64,000 nt of DNA from Pseudomonadota bacterium (GTDB lineage Bacteria; Pseudomonadota; Alphaproteobacteria; Sphingomonadales; Sphingomonadaceae): NCBI GenBank assembly GCA_029550345.1, contig JAKPHK010000114.1, positions 1-64,000 on the forward strand, written 5' to 3'. Below, piece by piece: positions 17,119 to 26,274 of the stretch (within the stretch, counting starts at the first letter, position 1; every line of letters starts with the position of its first letter). The notes below the pieces were generated by a model. The model made no database searches and had not been told where the DNA came from. It worked only from the letters and a program-made list of their open reading frames with translations. The position numbers and the translations under genes were made by a program.

Positions 17119-18536
17119 GGGTGCATCCCCTCCGCGTCGGGGTTGGTCCGCGCCGCGCCCAGCTTTTCCAGGCGCGCTTCATGATCGGCCCGGGTGATCG
17201 GGAACTTGCGGATCACCAGCGCGATGCCGACGGCGAACGCGGAAACGGTCAAGGCATAGGTCAGCGACAGGGTGTCGATCACCGCCATCGGGACTTCGCC
17301 GGGCTGCGCCTTTTCCGGCAGTCCGGCAAAGGACAGCATCAGCCCGGTCACGAAAATGCCCATGCCGGTGGCGCATTTCTGCATGAAAAAGTTGCCGGCA
17401 AAGAAGGCGCCTTCGCTGCGCCGCCCGGTCTGCTCCTCGCTTGCCTCGACCACGTCGGCAACCATCGAACTGGCGGAGATCATCGCCGAAACGCTGAATA
17501 CGTTGGACAGGAAGAACAGCGCGAACAACGACCAGGTTGAAACGGCAGTGCCCTCCGCGAACCACAGCCCGCCCGCGCGCAGCAAGAACGGCGCGACCCA
17601 GAAGGCCGCCCCGATCACCGCGGTGGCCATTGCCGTGTCGCGCTTTCCCCAGCGGGCATGGAGCAGCGGCAGGATCAGGAAACACACCACAACGCTGAAG
17701 AACAGCACCCAGGGATAGAACTTGAGCGCGTCGGCGCTGAAGCGCCAGATATAGAGATAGAGGTAATTGCTGATCGTGAAGGTGATCCCCTGGCTGGTAT
17801 AGGCCAGCGCCCCGCCCGCCAGCAGGATCAGGAAAGCCCGGTGCGAGAAACTTTCGCGCAATTCGGCAAAGGCGGTCAGCAGGTTGAATTTCGATCGAGC
17901 GCGGGGCGGGTAGCCTGATGCTACCTTGTGCTGGGCAAAGGCGGAAACCAGCACCCCGACCGTAATCAGCAGCGCCCCGGTCAGGCCATAGACCCGGTAG
18001 CCATCGGCCTTGAGCAGCCCATCGGCCATGAACACATTGTAGGCCAGCATCATCACCAGCAGACCGCCAGCCCAGCCGAACAGAAAACGGTATCGCATCA
18101 GCCGGGTGCGCTCATCGTAGTCATGGGTCAATTCCGGCACCAACGCGACCGAGGGCACTTCGCAGGCCGAAACCAGCACCCGGATCACCACTGCAAGGCC
18201 AAACAGTTCCCAGAAACCCGGCGCCTGAGTGACCGCCCAGAGCTGGTACCAGACGAACCCCAGCGGGATCGGCGCGAGGTAGAGCCACGGCAGCCGCCGC
18301 CCCCAACGGCTATAGGTCCGGTCGGAAAGATAGCCGATCACCGGATCGACGAAACCATCGACCACCAGCGCCAGCATCAGCGCCAGACTCACCAGCCGGG
18401 CATCCATGCCCAGCACCTGATTGTAGAAGATCATCAGAAAGGTGAGGAAGCCGTTGTCCTTCACCCCGTAGGCGATCGAGCCAAGGCCATGGAAAAAGGC
18501 CAGCCTGGTTGGGACCTTGCCCGCGATCGGGGTCAT
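17115..18536 (-). CDS. MFS carrier of the GPH (glycoside-pentoside-hexuronide) type
   Basis: This 473-residue permease has about 12 membrane segments. GPH hallmarks are visible: DGFVDPVIGYLSDRTYSRWG (positions 59-78, D-x-x-DPxxGxxSDR) and the GRRLPWLYLAP loop. Though named for sugars, GPH-like carriers in sphingomonads are often found with steroid, terpenoid or aromatic catabolism, and this one lies between ACAD and SDR genes. It probably imports the pathway's substrate. Its start overlaps the SDR stop (ATGA at 18536). Confidence 0.85.
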   Translation of the reverse strand: MTPIAGKVPTRLAFFHGLGSIAYGVKDNGFLTFLMIFYNQVLGMDARLVSLALMLALVVDGFVDPVIGYLSDRTYSRWGRRLPWLYLAPIPLGFVWYQLWAVTQAPGFWELFGLAVVIRVLVSACEVPSVALVPELTHDYDERTRLMRYRFLFGWAGGLLVMMLAYNVFMADGLLKADGYRVYGLTGALLITVGVLVSAFAQHKVASGYPPRARSKFNLLTAFAELRESFSHRAFLILLAGGALAYTSQGITFTISNYLYLYIWRFSADALKFYPWVLFFSVVVCFLILPLLHARWGKRDTAMATAVIGAAFWVAPFLLRAGGLWFAEGTAVSTWSLFALFFLSNVFSVSAMISASSMVADVVEASEEQTGRRSEGAFFAGNFFMQKCATGMGIFVTGLMLSFAGLPEKAQPGEVPMAVIDTLSLTYALTVSAFAVGIALVIRKFPITRADHEARLEKLGAARTNPDAEGMHP

Positions 18537-19396
18537 CAGACCTTGGTCCCGCCGGGCCCTCCAGCCGCCTCGGCCATGGCGTTCAGGGCATCGAACAGTC
18601 CGGGGGCATCAGGATCCCAGCTGTGCCGCGGCCCGACGGTGATCCCGCCATCCACCACCAGCGAGGTGCCGGTCATGAACCCGGCGGCATCGCTGGCAAG
18701 GAACGCGACCGCATTGGCGATATCTTCGGGCATTCCGGGCCGCGCGACCGGCTGGGCCTGGCTCGACATCTGAAAGATCATCGCCTTGGCCTGATCGACC
18801 AGTTCGGCGGGCATTTCGATCGAGGCGGTGAAAATGTTGGTGTTGATGAAGCCGGGCTGCACCGCGTTGACGCGGATGCCATACCTGGCCAGATCGGTGG
18901 CGGCGCACTTGGTCAGGTGCAGCACCCCGGCCTTGGCCACGGCATAGGCCGTGGGCGAATAGCCCGGCCCGACCGCCGCGACACTGCTGGTGTTGACGAT
19001 TGCAGCCCCCTTGCGGTGCTTCATATGCGGCGCGGCATAACGGATCCCCATTGCCACTGAACGCAGCAGCAGGTCCATCGTCCGGTCCCAGCCGTCCGCG
19101 TCGATCTCGTCGATCGGGGCGCGCTCACCCCCGGCGCCGGCATTGTTGAACAGAACGTCGATCCCGCCGCAGGTTCCGGCGGCATGGTCCATCAGCGCCT
19201 TGATCTGCGGCACGTCGCAAACGTCGCAGGCCACGGGAATGATGTTTTCGCCTTCGCGGGCAACGGCTTCGGCCCCGGCAAGGTTGAGATCGGCCGCGAA
19301 AACGGTGGCGCCTTCGCGCGCGAACAGCAGCGTCGCAGCCCGCCCGATCCCTGAAGCCGCGCCAGTGACGACAACACATTTGCCCGAGAATCGCAT
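18536..19396 (-). CDS. SDR family oxidoreductase
   Basis: This 286-residue short-chain dehydrogenase has the cofactor motif TGAASGIGRA, an Asp in FAADLN favouring NAD, the NNAGAG motif, and the catalytic Ser (NTSSVAA) with Tyr-x-x-x-Lys (YAVAKA). The C-terminus is extended and ends in GGPGGTKV. It should act on a hydroxy or keto group of an acyl-CoA or ring substrate. It shares a divergent promoter region with the acad at 19556. Confidence 0.93.
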   Translation of the reverse strand: MRFSGKCVVVTGAASGIGRAATLLFAREGATVFAADLNLAGAEAVAREGENIIPVACDVCDVPQIKALMDHAAGTCGGIDVLFNNAGAGGERAPIDEIDADGWDRTMDLLLRSVAMGIRYAAPHMKHRKGAAIVNTSSVAAVGPGYSPTAYAVAKAGVLHLTKCAATDLARYGIRVNAVQPGFINTNIFTASIEMPAELVDQAKAMIFQMSSQAQPVARPGMPEDIANAVAFLASDAAGFMTGTSLVVDGGITVGPRHSWDPDAPGLFDALNAMAEAAGGPGGTKV

Positions 19397-19522
19397 AGCC
19401 TCTCCACCTCTTCTGTTTGGTTGCAGCTTAGGACCCGAATAGGCCCGGTCAACGCCCTTGGCGTTTACGCTACGGCATCGGGGGCGCGGAAATCCGGGCT
19501 TGCGCCGCGATGCCGAGTCCCT

Positions 19523-19538
19523 TTAACCTTGCGGTTAA
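19523..19538. promoter_or_regulatory. Second copy of the TTAACC-N4-GGTTAA operator
   Basis: TTAACCTTGCGGTTAA sits 17 bp before the ATG of the acad at 19556, directly ahead of its GAGGAG ribosome binding site. Binding here would block transcription or early elongation. Half sites and spacing match the copy at 17103-17118. Confidence 0.6.
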
Positions 19539-19555
19539 GAGAGGAGTGCCGATCC

Positions 19556-20716
19556 ATGTCTGACCCCGATTCCTTCCGCGCCGAGATTCGCGCCTGGCTG
19601 GAAGAAAACTGCCCTGCCGAGATGCGTGAGCCCGTGCGCGACGAAGATGACGTCTGCTGGGGTGGCCGCAAGTTCAAGTTCAAGAACGAGGCCCAGAAGC
19701 TGTGGCTCGAGCGCTGTGCGGCAAAGGGCTATACCGTGCCGGATTGGCCCAAGCCCTATGGCGGCGCCGGGATGAGCCCGGCCGAAGCCAAGATCTGGCG
19801 CGAAGAGATGAACCGGATCGGAGCGCGCCCGCCGCTGTCCAGCTTCGGGATCTGGATGCTTGGCCCGGCGCTGCTCAAATTCGGCAGCGAAGAGCAGAAG
19901 GTTCACTATCTGAACCAGATCGCCCGCGGCGAAGTGCGCTGGTGCCAGGGCTATTCCGAACCCGGGTCGGGCAGTGACCTGGTGTCCCTGCAGACCTATG
20001 GTGAGGACAAGGGTGATCACTGGGTGGTCAACGGCAGCAAGATCTGGACCTCTTATGCCGACAAGGCCGACTGGATCTTCTGCCTCGTTCGTACCGACAA
20101 GACCAACAAGTACCAGGGCATCTCGTTCCTGCTGTTCGACATGGAAAGCCCCGGGGTGTCAACCAAGCCGATCCTGCTGATCAGCGGCAATTCGCCGTTC
20201 TGCGAAACCTTCTTCGACAATGTGAAAGTGCCCAAGCACCAGATCGTCGGCGATCTGAACCGCGGTTGGGATGTCGCCAAGTACCTGTTGGGGCATGAGC
20301 GCGAGATGATCTCGGGTGCGGGCGGGAACGACCGGCTCAACACCATCGGCGCCTTTGCCAAGCGCAACGGCCTGGAAGACCCGCTGCTGCGCGCCGAGCT
20401 GGCGATGTTCGATGTCGATGCCCTGGCCTTCAGCGCGATGGGCGAAAAGTTCCTTGACGAGATCAAGGTCGGCAAGGCCCATCCGGCCCAGCCGAACATG
20501 ATGAAATACGCTGGGACCGAGATCAACAAGCGCCGTCACGAGTTGCTGATGGCGGCGGGTGGCTCGGCTGCGCTCGAATGGGAGAGCGAAGGCTCGAACG
20601 GTGGCAGCAAGGCGCGTTCGTGGCTGCGGACCAAGGCCAATTCGATCGAGGGCGGGACCAGTGAGGTCATGCTCAACGTCATTTCCAAACGCATTCTTGA
20701 CCTGCCGGGAGCCTGA
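19556..20716 (+). CDS. Acyl-CoA dehydrogenase, subunit-like (first of pair)
   Basis: This 386-residue ACAD has YSEPGSGSDLVSLQT (FAD contact), WTSYADKADWIFCLVRT, and a C-terminal block ending ANSIEGGTSEVMLNVISKRIL, which contains the usual FAD-binding EGGTSE. It is followed 3 bases later by a second, shorter-motif ACAD. Such pairs form alpha2-beta2 acyl-CoA dehydrogenases for bulky substrates such as steroid side chains (FadE/ChsE type) in actinobacteria and proteobacteria. The heteromer is inferred. Confidence 0.92.
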   Translation: MSDPDSFRAEIRAWLEENCPAEMREPVRDEDDVCWGGRKFKFKNEAQKLWLERCAAKGYTVPDWPKPYGGAGMSPAEAKIWREEMNRIGARPPLSSFGIWMLGPALLKFGSEEQKVHYLNQIARGEVRWCQGYSEPGSGSDLVSLQTYGEDKGDHWVVNGSKIWTSYADKADWIFCLVRTDKTNKYQGISFLLFDMESPGVSTKPILLISGNSPFCETFFDNVKVPKHQIVGDLNRGWDVAKYLLGHEREMISGAGGNDRLNTIGAFAKRNGLEDPLLRAELAMFDVDALAFSAMGEKFLDEIKVGKAHPAQPNMMKYAGTEINKRRHELLMAAGGSAALEWESEGSNGGSKARSWLRTKANSIEGGTSEVMLNVISKRILDLPGA

Positions 20717-20719
20717 TCG

Positions 20720-21859
20720 ATGCCGCTTTATCATACCGAAGATCAGGCAATGCTGGCCGATACCGCGCGTCAGTTCATGGCTGACGAAGGCAATATCGCC
20801 AAGCAGCTCCGCCATTTCCGCGACATGGATTGCAAGGACGGCTTTGGCCACGCCCTGTGGAAGCAGTTCGCCGAACTGGGCCTGACCGGGATTCTGGTCG
20901 GCGAGGCCGATGGCGGACTGGGCATGGGCCATGTCGAAGCCGGGATCGTGCTTGAGGAAATCGGCCGCAACCTGACCCCGTCGCCATTCCTGACCAGTTC
21001 GGTCATGGCCGCGACCGCATTGGGGGCGGCGTCCGAGGATCTGAAGGGCCGCTATCTGCCGGGTCTGCTGGCAGGCGAAAGCGTCTTCGCGGTGGCGATC
21101 GATGAAGGGCCGAAGCATCGCCCGGAGCGAATTTCCGCCCGCGCGGAGCGCAGCGGCAATGGTTTCAAGCTTTCGGGCAAGAAGGCCTTCGTGGTCCAGG
21201 GTGGCAGCGCCGATATGCTGGTGGTTGCCGCGCGGACGGCTGGCAGCGATGATGACGATGCCGGGATCACCCTGTTTGCCGTGCCGAAAGATGCTGCGGG
21301 GATGAGCATGGAAGTGGTCCGGCTGGTCGATAGCTCGCAGGGCGCGCATGTTACGCTCGATGGGGTCCAGCTTGATGCCGATGCCGTGATCGGTGAGGTT
21401 GATGGCGGCCGTGAACTGCTTACCCAAGTGCTCAATGCCGGGCGGATCGGCGCGGCGGCGGAAAGCATCGGGGTGGCCGCAGGCAGCTTTGACATGACCA
21501 CCACCTACCTCAAGCAGCGCAAGCAGTTCGGCAAGCTGATCGGCGAGTTTCAGGCGCTCCAGCACCGCGCCGCACACCTCTATTCCGAACTGGAAATCGC
21601 CCGCGCCGCGGTGATCAAGGCGCAGCAGCTGCTTGATGCGGGCAGCGAAAAGGCCGAGCTGATGGTTTCGGTCGCCAAGGCCAAGGCCGGCAAGACCGCT
21701 GGCCTCGCGGTCAAGGAAGGGGTGCAGATGCACGGCGGGATCGGCATGACCGATGAATACGACATCGGCCTTTACATGAAGCGCGACCGCGCCCTGGCCG
21801 AATTCATGGGCGATCTTTACTACCACGCCGAGCGCGTCGCCCAGATTTCAGGTTACTGA
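20720..21859 (+). CDS. Acyl-CoA dehydrogenase, subunit-like (second of pair)
   Basis: This 379-residue ACAD is more divergent than its neighbour. It lacks the S-E-P-x-x-G-S-D loop: the equivalent region reads VAIDEGPKHRPERISARAER, so the FAD/substrate loop is rebuilt. The C-terminal half retains RKQFGKLIGEFQALQHRAAH and MHGGIGMTDEYDIGLYMKR. These features fit the companion chain of heteromeric ACADs, where only one chain contributes each half of the FAD site. Start ATG 20720 is 3 bases after the previous stop. Confidence 0.9.
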   Translation: MPLYHTEDQAMLADTARQFMADEGNIAKQLRHFRDMDCKDGFGHALWKQFAELGLTGILVGEADGGLGMGHVEAGIVLEEIGRNLTPSPFLTSSVMAATALGAASEDLKGRYLPGLLAGESVFAVAIDEGPKHRPERISARAERSGNGFKLSGKKAFVVQGGSADMLVVAARTAGSDDDDAGITLFAVPKDAAGMSMEVVRLVDSSQGAHVTLDGVQLDADAVIGEVDGGRELLTQVLNAGRIGAAAESIGVAAGSFDMTTTYLKQRKQFGKLIGEFQALQHRAAHLYSELEIARAAVIKAQQLLDAGSEKAELMVSVAKAKAGKTAGLAVKEGVQMHGGIGMTDEYDIGLYMKRDRALAEFMGDLYYHAERVAQISGY

Positions 21860-21870
21860 GGAGAACCACC

Positions 21871-22692
21871 ATGACTTTCGATTTCGGTAAACTCTTCAGC
21901 CTGGAAGGCAAGGTTGCCCTGATCACCGGCGGCAGCCGCGGGATCGGCAAGATGCTGCTCGAAGGCTTCCTCGCTGCTGGCTGTGAACGGGTCTATATCA
22001 CCGCCCGCAAGCGCGAACAGATCGCCGAAACCCTGGCAGAATTCGAAGCGGCCTACCCCGGCAAGGTGATCGGCCTGCCCGGCGATCTTTCGCAGATGGA
22101 TGAGATCAAGCGTCTGGCCGAAACCCTGGCCGAGCGCGAAAGCAAGCTCGACGTGCTGATCAACAATGCCGGGGCGGCCTGGGGCGCGGAATTCGATCAG
22201 TTCCCCGAAGCCGGCTGGGACAAGGTGATGGACCTCAACGTCAAGAGCCTGTTCTTCCTGACGCAGAAACTGCACCCGCTGCTGAATGCGGCGGCCAGCT
22301 TTGATCGTCCGGCCAAGGTGATCAACATCGCCTCGATCGACGGGCTGCGCACCAACCCGTGGGAAACCTATTCCTATCAGGCATCAAAGGCGGCGGTGAT
22401 CCACCTGACCAGGCGAATGGCGGCGCGGCTGATCAAGGATAACATCGTCTGCACCTGCATCGCGCCCGGCGCCTATCCGAGCGAGATGAACAAGGCCGCG
22501 GCCAAGAACCCCGAAGGCAGTGCCAAGGGCATCCCCTATGCCCGCGTCGGCGTGGCCGAGGACATTGCCGGCGGCGCGATCTATCTCGCCAGCCGCGCGG
22601 GGGACTATGTGGTTGGCACCACGATCCCGATCGACGGCGGGATCGTCAACGCCTGGATCCCGACCGAATTCAACGATCCTTCGGGGCACTGA
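21871..22692 (+). CDS. SDR family oxidoreductase
   Basis: This 273-residue SDR has TGGSRGIGKM (cofactor), ITARKRE with an Arg after the second strand favouring NADP, NNAGAAWG, NIASIDG (catalytic Ser) and YSYQASKAA (Tyr-x-x-x-Lys). It is the third gene of the acad-acad-sdr operon (11-base gap with GAGGAG). It probably handles the hydroxyacyl or ketoacyl step. Its 3' end overlaps the convergent metallophosphoesterase gene by 23 bp. Confidence 0.93.
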   Translation: MTFDFGKLFSLEGKVALITGGSRGIGKMLLEGFLAAGCERVYITARKREQIAETLAEFEAAYPGKVIGLPGDLSQMDEIKRLAETLAERESKLDVLINNAGAAWGAEFDQFPEAGWDKVMDLNVKSLFFLTQKLHPLLNAAASFDRPAKVINIASIDGLRTNPWETYSYQASKAAVIHLTRRMAARLIKDNIVCTCIAPGAYPSEMNKAAAKNPEGSAKGIPYARVGVAEDIAGGAIYLASRAGDYVVGTTIPIDGGIVNAWIPTEFNDPSGH

Positions 22693-23524
22693 ACGAGATC
22701 AGCCACCAGTCGGGCGGTGCGCCAACGCGCACGGGGATGCTGCCGGATCCAAGGCCGGCCGTAACCACAACCGTGCGCCCGGCATCCGCAACAACCCCGC
22801 ACTGGTAGTGCGGGTCGAAGACGTGATAGCCAAACAGCGGTGCAAGCGATCCGATCATTGGCAGCACCACCTGGCCGCAATGCGTGTGCCCGGCCAGAAC
22901 CGTGCCTATTTCTGCTGGCAGGCGAGGCGTGATGTCAGGCGAATGGGTGATCGCAACGGGAACGCCCGACAGGCCCTTTGTTGCCGCCAATGCCGCCGCG
23001 ACATCGGCGTGGCCTGAATAGGCATCGTCGATCCCCAGGATCAGCAACGGACCGCGTTGCACTGCTTGATTGGCTATCACCGTGATACCTGCCCGTTCCA
23101 ATGCAGCCTGAATTTTGGCGAGATCGGTCCAGTGATCGTGATTGCCGGGCGTAGCGATCACACCTTGCGGTGCCTGTAGTCCTGCCAACGGTTCGACCAG
23201 ATCGGCAGGGTTGGTCCTGAGTTTACCTCGGTGTCCGTTGACGAAATCGCCGGTGATGACGATCAGATCGGGATGCGCTGCGTTGATCGCGGCGACGATT
23301 GCCTCCAGCCGCTCCCGTTGCATCGCCCGGTTGCCGAAATGAATGTCAGACAGCAAGGCGACCCGGAACGGCGCTTGTGCTGCGGGGAAAGAGGGAACGA
23401 TAATATCCGCCTCGCGCCTGATCGGGTCGGAATGGGCCTCAACCAGACCATAGGCGATCAGCGCGCTGACCGACAGCACAGCCAGCGCGGCCGCTTTGAT
23501 TGCGAGCTTGAGCAGCCTTCGCAA
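22670..23524 (-). CDS. Membrane-anchored metallophosphoesterase
   Basis: This 284-residue protein has one N-terminal membrane segment (LKLAIKAAALAVLSVSALIAY, residues 5-25, first 20 shown as LKLAIKAAALAVLSVSALIA). The calcineurin-like catalytic core is exported, with metal motifs LLSDIHFGN, VITGDFVNGH, TPGNHDHW and AGHTHCGQ. It is of the YkuE/YaeI type that cleaves lipid A intermediates or other phosphodiesters. The stop sits inside the end of the convergent SDR gene. Confidence 0.9.
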   Translation of the reverse strand: MRRLLKLAIKAAALAVLSVSALIAYGLVEAHSDPIRREADIIVPSFPAAQAPFRVALLSDIHFGNRAMQRERLEAIVAAINAAHPDLIVITGDFVNGHRGKLRTNPADLVEPLAGLQAPQGVIATPGNHDHWTDLAKIQAALERAGITVIANQAVQRGPLLILGIDDAYSGHADVAAALAATKGLSGVPVAITHSPDITPRLPAEIGTVLAGHTHCGQVVLPMIGSLAPLFGYHVFDPHYQCGVVADAGRTVVVTAGLGSGSIPVRVGAPPDWWLISFSAPKDR

Positions 23525-23525
23525 G

Positions 23526-24161
23526 CTAGTCCTTCATCAGTTCGCGCACAAACCCGATCAGCCCGGTCTGGCGGGCGCGCTTCATGCGTTCGGCGTGGAG
23601 GATTTCGCAGACCTGGGCATAGCAGGCCTCGACATCGTCGTTGACCACGACATAGTCATAGCCGTCCCAGTGGCTGATTTCGGCCCGGGCGCGCTCCATC
23701 CGGGCGGCGATCACCTCGGCGCTGTCGGTCCCGCGTCCGGTCAGGCGGCGGCGCAGCTCATCGATGGAGGGCGGCAGGATGAACACCCGGACCACGTCCT
23801 GCTGGTCCTTCTGGTAAAGCTGCTGAGTGCCCTGCCAGTCGATATCGAACAGGAAATCGCGCCCTTCCTTCAGCCCGGCCCGGATCTGGGCCTTGGGCGT
23901 GCCATAGGAATGGCCGAAAACCGTGGCCCACTCGTAAAACTCGTCAGCCTCGACCATTCGGTCGAATTCGCCCTGATCGACGAAGTGGTAATGCACCCCA
24001 TCCTGCTCACCCGGGCGGATCGGGCGGGTGGTGGCGGAAACCGACAGCCGGATTTCGGGATCACGGTCCAGCAGCATCCGGCTGATCGTGGTCTTGCCCG
24101 CGCCCGAGGGGGACGACAGGATGAACATCAGCCCGCGGCGCTGGAGAGTGTTGGAAGCCAT
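23526..24161 (-). CDS. gmk: Guanylate kinase
   Basis: This 211-residue GMP kinase makes GDP from GMP and ATP. The P-loop is SSPSGAGKTT (residues 17-26); GMP-binding residues lie in [19 protein letters not shown] and the conserved FLFDIDWQGTQQ. Length and motifs are standard. ATG 24161 gives MASNTLQRRG; an upstream in-frame extension is GC-shadow. It is separated from the membrane phosphoesterase by only one base, so the two may be co-expressed. Confidence 0.96.
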   Translation of the reverse strand: MASNTLQRRGLMFILSSPSGAGKTTISRMLLDRDPEIRLSVSATTRPIRPGEQDGVHYHFVDQGEFDRMVEADEFYEWATVFGHSYGTPKAQIRAGLKEGRDFLFDIDWQGTQQLYQKDQQDVVRVFILPPSIDELRRRLTGRGTDSAEVIAARMERARAEISHWDGYDYVVVNDDVEACYAQVCEILHAERMKRARQTGLIGFVRELMKD

Positions 24162-24192
24162 GCGCGCTGATGCCCCAAGCGGGCCGCGCGAA

Positions 24193-24456
24193 TCAAGCCT
24201 TGGTCTTGCCCTTTTTCGCAGTGTCGGCATGGCGGCGATCATAAAGCCGCTTGGCGATAAGCGCCCCGCCGACCACGATCGCGCCTGGCACCGATCGGGT
24301 CGCGACCCGCACGGCGACCGCGCCGACCACCCCGCCGACCAGCGTCTTCTTGCCGGCGGTTCCAGCCTTGACCGGCAGCAGGGTATCAATTGCGGTGTTG
24401 AGCAGGCGCCCGCCGTTCTGCCGCGCGATCCGGGCAAGCAGGCGGTTATCGGCCAT
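24193..24456 (-). CDS. Small protein with one hydrophobic stretch, unknown
   Basis: This 87-residue protein is basic at both ends with a glycine/valine-rich hydrophobic centre (LVGGVVGAVAVRVATRSVPGA, shown in part VGGVVGAVAVRVATRSVP). It ends in a Lys-rich tail. It may be membrane-associated. Its ATG overlaps the sspB stop (ATGA at 24456), so it is translationally coupled to sspB. No family recognised. Confidence 0.65.
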   Translation of the reverse strand: MADNRLLARIARQNGGRLLNTAIDTLLPVKAGTAGKKTLVGGVVGAVAVRVATRSVPGAIVVGGALIAKRLYDRRHADTAKKGKTKA

Positions 24457-24938
24457 TACTTGCGCTTGCCGAAATCAACGGTGACCACGTTCGATCCGTC
24501 TTCGCTGGCGGCCAAAGGAGCGTCCTCTTCGTCTGCTTCAAGTTCGGCAAAGGGTTCGTCATCCTGCACCGCCTGGAATTGCAGCCCGAAATCGACTGCC
24601 GGATCGACAAAGGCGGTAATCGCGGAAAACGGCACGACCAGCTTGGTCGGGATCTGGTTGAACGACAGGCCAACCGAAAACAGTTCCGGCTCGACCGTCA
24701 GGTCCCAGAACTTGTTCTGCAGGACGATGGTCATTTCATCGGGAAAGCGTTCCTTGAGGTGGGTGGGAATATCCACCCCCGGCGCCCCGGTCTTGAAGGT
24801 GATGTAAAAATGGTGATCGCCCGGCAGCACGCCGCCCGCCGCCACGACCTGGCCCAGCACCCGGCCCACCACCGCGCGCAGCGCCTCCTGCACGATTTCG
24901 TCATAGGGGATCAGGCTGTCTGGCGCGGTATCGGTCAT
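24456..24938 (-). CDS. sspB: SspB-type ClpXP adaptor
   Basis: This 160-residue protein matches alphaproteobacterial SspB. The folded domain is at residues 10-120 (DSLIPYDEIVQEALRAVVG, HFYITFKTGAPGVDIP and LVVPFSAITAFVDPAVDFGL). An acidic linker follows, then the ClpX-docking tail ending NVVTVDFGKRK. It tethers ssrA-tagged and other substrates to ClpX. I chose ATG 24938 over an upstream TTG. It is divergent from hisB across an 83-bp promoter region. Confidence 0.92.
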   Translation of the reverse strand: MTDTAPDSLIPYDEIVQEALRAVVGRVLGQVVAAGGVLPGDHHFYITFKTGAPGVDIPTHLKERFPDEMTIVLQNKFWDLTVEPELFSVGLSFNQIPTKLVVPFSAITAFVDPAVDFGLQFQAVQDDEPFAELEADEEDAPLAASEDGSNVVTVDFGKRK

Positions 24939-25021
24939 GGCTGACAAGTGGCGCTGCCCGGCGCGGCGGTCAAGGGGGGAAAGGGATTGCGCCCGCCTGA
25001 TTCTCGCCTATAGGCCAGCCC

Positions 25022-25615
25022 ATGCGGACAGCACGCATCGCGCGGAAAACCCACGAAACCGACATTGTCGTCGAAGTGAACCTCGACGGCACCGGGGCTT
25101 ATGACGTTTCAACCGGGATCGGCTTTCTCGATCACATGATCGAGCAGTTCAGCCGCCACTCGCTGATCGACATCACCTGCCACATCAAGGGCGATCTCCA
25201 CGTCGATCAGCACCACACGACCGAAGACAGCGCGATCGCAATCGGCCAGGCCATTTCCAGCGCGCTCGGCGACAAGGGCGGGATCGGCCGCTATGGCGAA
25301 GCGCATTCGGCGATGGACGAAGCGCTGAGCCGCGTGGTCCTCGACATTTCGGGCCGCCCCTGGCTGGTCTGGAACGCCGGTTTCACCCAGGAACGGCTAG
25401 GTGAAATGGATACCGAGCTGTTCGAACACTGGTTCCAGTCGATCGCCCAGGCAGTTGGCATGACGCTCCATATCGAACTGCATTACGGCACCAACAATCA
25501 CCACATCTGCGAAGGCATCTACAAGGGTTTCGCCCGGGCGATGCGGCAGGCGGTGGAGATCGATCCGCGCAAGGCGGGGGCGATTCCCAGCACCAAGGGT
25601 GTTCTGGGTGGGTAG
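25022..25615 (+). CDS. hisB: Imidazoleglycerol-phosphate dehydratase
   Basis: This 197-residue monofunctional HisB catalyses the sixth step of histidine synthesis. The two metal-binding repeats are visible: [14 protein letters not shown] and [20 protein letters not shown] (the latter begins GTNNHH). [14 protein letters not shown] is also conserved. It heads a his cluster (hisB-H-A-F-E). No attenuator leader peptide was seen upstream. Confidence 0.97.
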   Translation: MRTARIARKTHETDIVVEVNLDGTGAYDVSTGIGFLDHMIEQFSRHSLIDITCHIKGDLHVDQHHTTEDSAIAIGQAISSALGDKGGIGRYGEAHSAMDEALSRVVLDISGRPWLVWNAGFTQERLGEMDTELFEHWFQSIAQAVGMTLHIELHYGTNNHHICEGIYKGFARAMRQAVEIDPRKAGAIPSTKGVLGG

Positions 25616-25653
25616 CCAGCCGGTGCTGCCCCCGCCCCAGCGGGAGAATAGCC

Positions 25654-26274
25654 ATGGCTGAGGTTGTTGCCCTGGTCGATTACGGCGCGGGTAATCTCCA
25701 TTCCGTTGCAAATGCGCTGAAAGCGGCAGGCTGCGGCAGTGTTGCGATCACCGCCAATCCCGACGTTGTCCGCGCGGCAGACCGGATCGTCCTGCCCGGT
25801 GTGGGCAGCTACCGGGCCTGCGCCGAAGGGCTGCGCGCGCTTGATGGAATGGTCGAGGCGATGGCCGAGCGGGTTCACGTCGGCGGCGCGCCGTTTCTGG
25901 GAATCTGCGTGGGGATGCAGCTGCTGGCAACGCGCGGTGTTGAACATGGCGTAACCCCGGGGCTCGGCTGGATCCCCGGTGAGGTGCGGCTGATCGAGCG
26001 GACCGACCCGGCGATCAAGATCCCGCACATGGGCTGGAACGATGTCGAGCTGAGCGCACATCCCGCCCTGCTGAAACCGGGTGAGGCCTATTTCCTGCAT
26101 TCCTATCACTTCGTCCCAGAAGACGGGCACCACGTCGCGGCGATGACCGATCACGGCGGCGGGCTGGTCGCGGCGGTGGCGCAGGACAATGTGGTGGGCG
26201 TGCAGTTTCACCCTGAAAAGAGCCAGGCCTATGGGCTGGCGCTGCTCGAAAGGTTCCTTGAATGGCGGCCCTGA
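25654..26274 (+). CDS. hisH: Imidazole glycerol phosphate synthase, glutaminase subunit
   Basis: This 206-residue class I amidotransferase has the nucleophilic Cys in FLGICVGMQLLA and the catalytic His-Glu in VQFHPEKSQ. The oxyanion strand is in LPGVGSYRACAEGL. It releases ammonia to HisF, encoded about 900 bases downstream. The spacing from hisB is 38 bases with GGGAGA before the ATG. Confidence 0.97.
   Translation: MAEVVALVDYGAGNLHSVANALKAAGCGSVAITANPDVVRAADRIVLPGVGSYRACAEGLRALDGMVEAMAERVHVGGAPFLGICVGMQLLATRGVEHGVTPGLGWIPGEVRLIERTDPAIKIPHMGWNDVELSAHPALLKPGEAYFLHSYHFVPEDGHHVAAMTDHGGGLVAAVAQDNVVGVQFHPEKSQAYGLALLERFLEWRP

Noticed and set aside
20159..21826. 555-codon minus-strand frame across the two acad genes
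   Set aside because: A shadow of two well-supported ACAD genes; composition is typical of antisense frames, with no family features.
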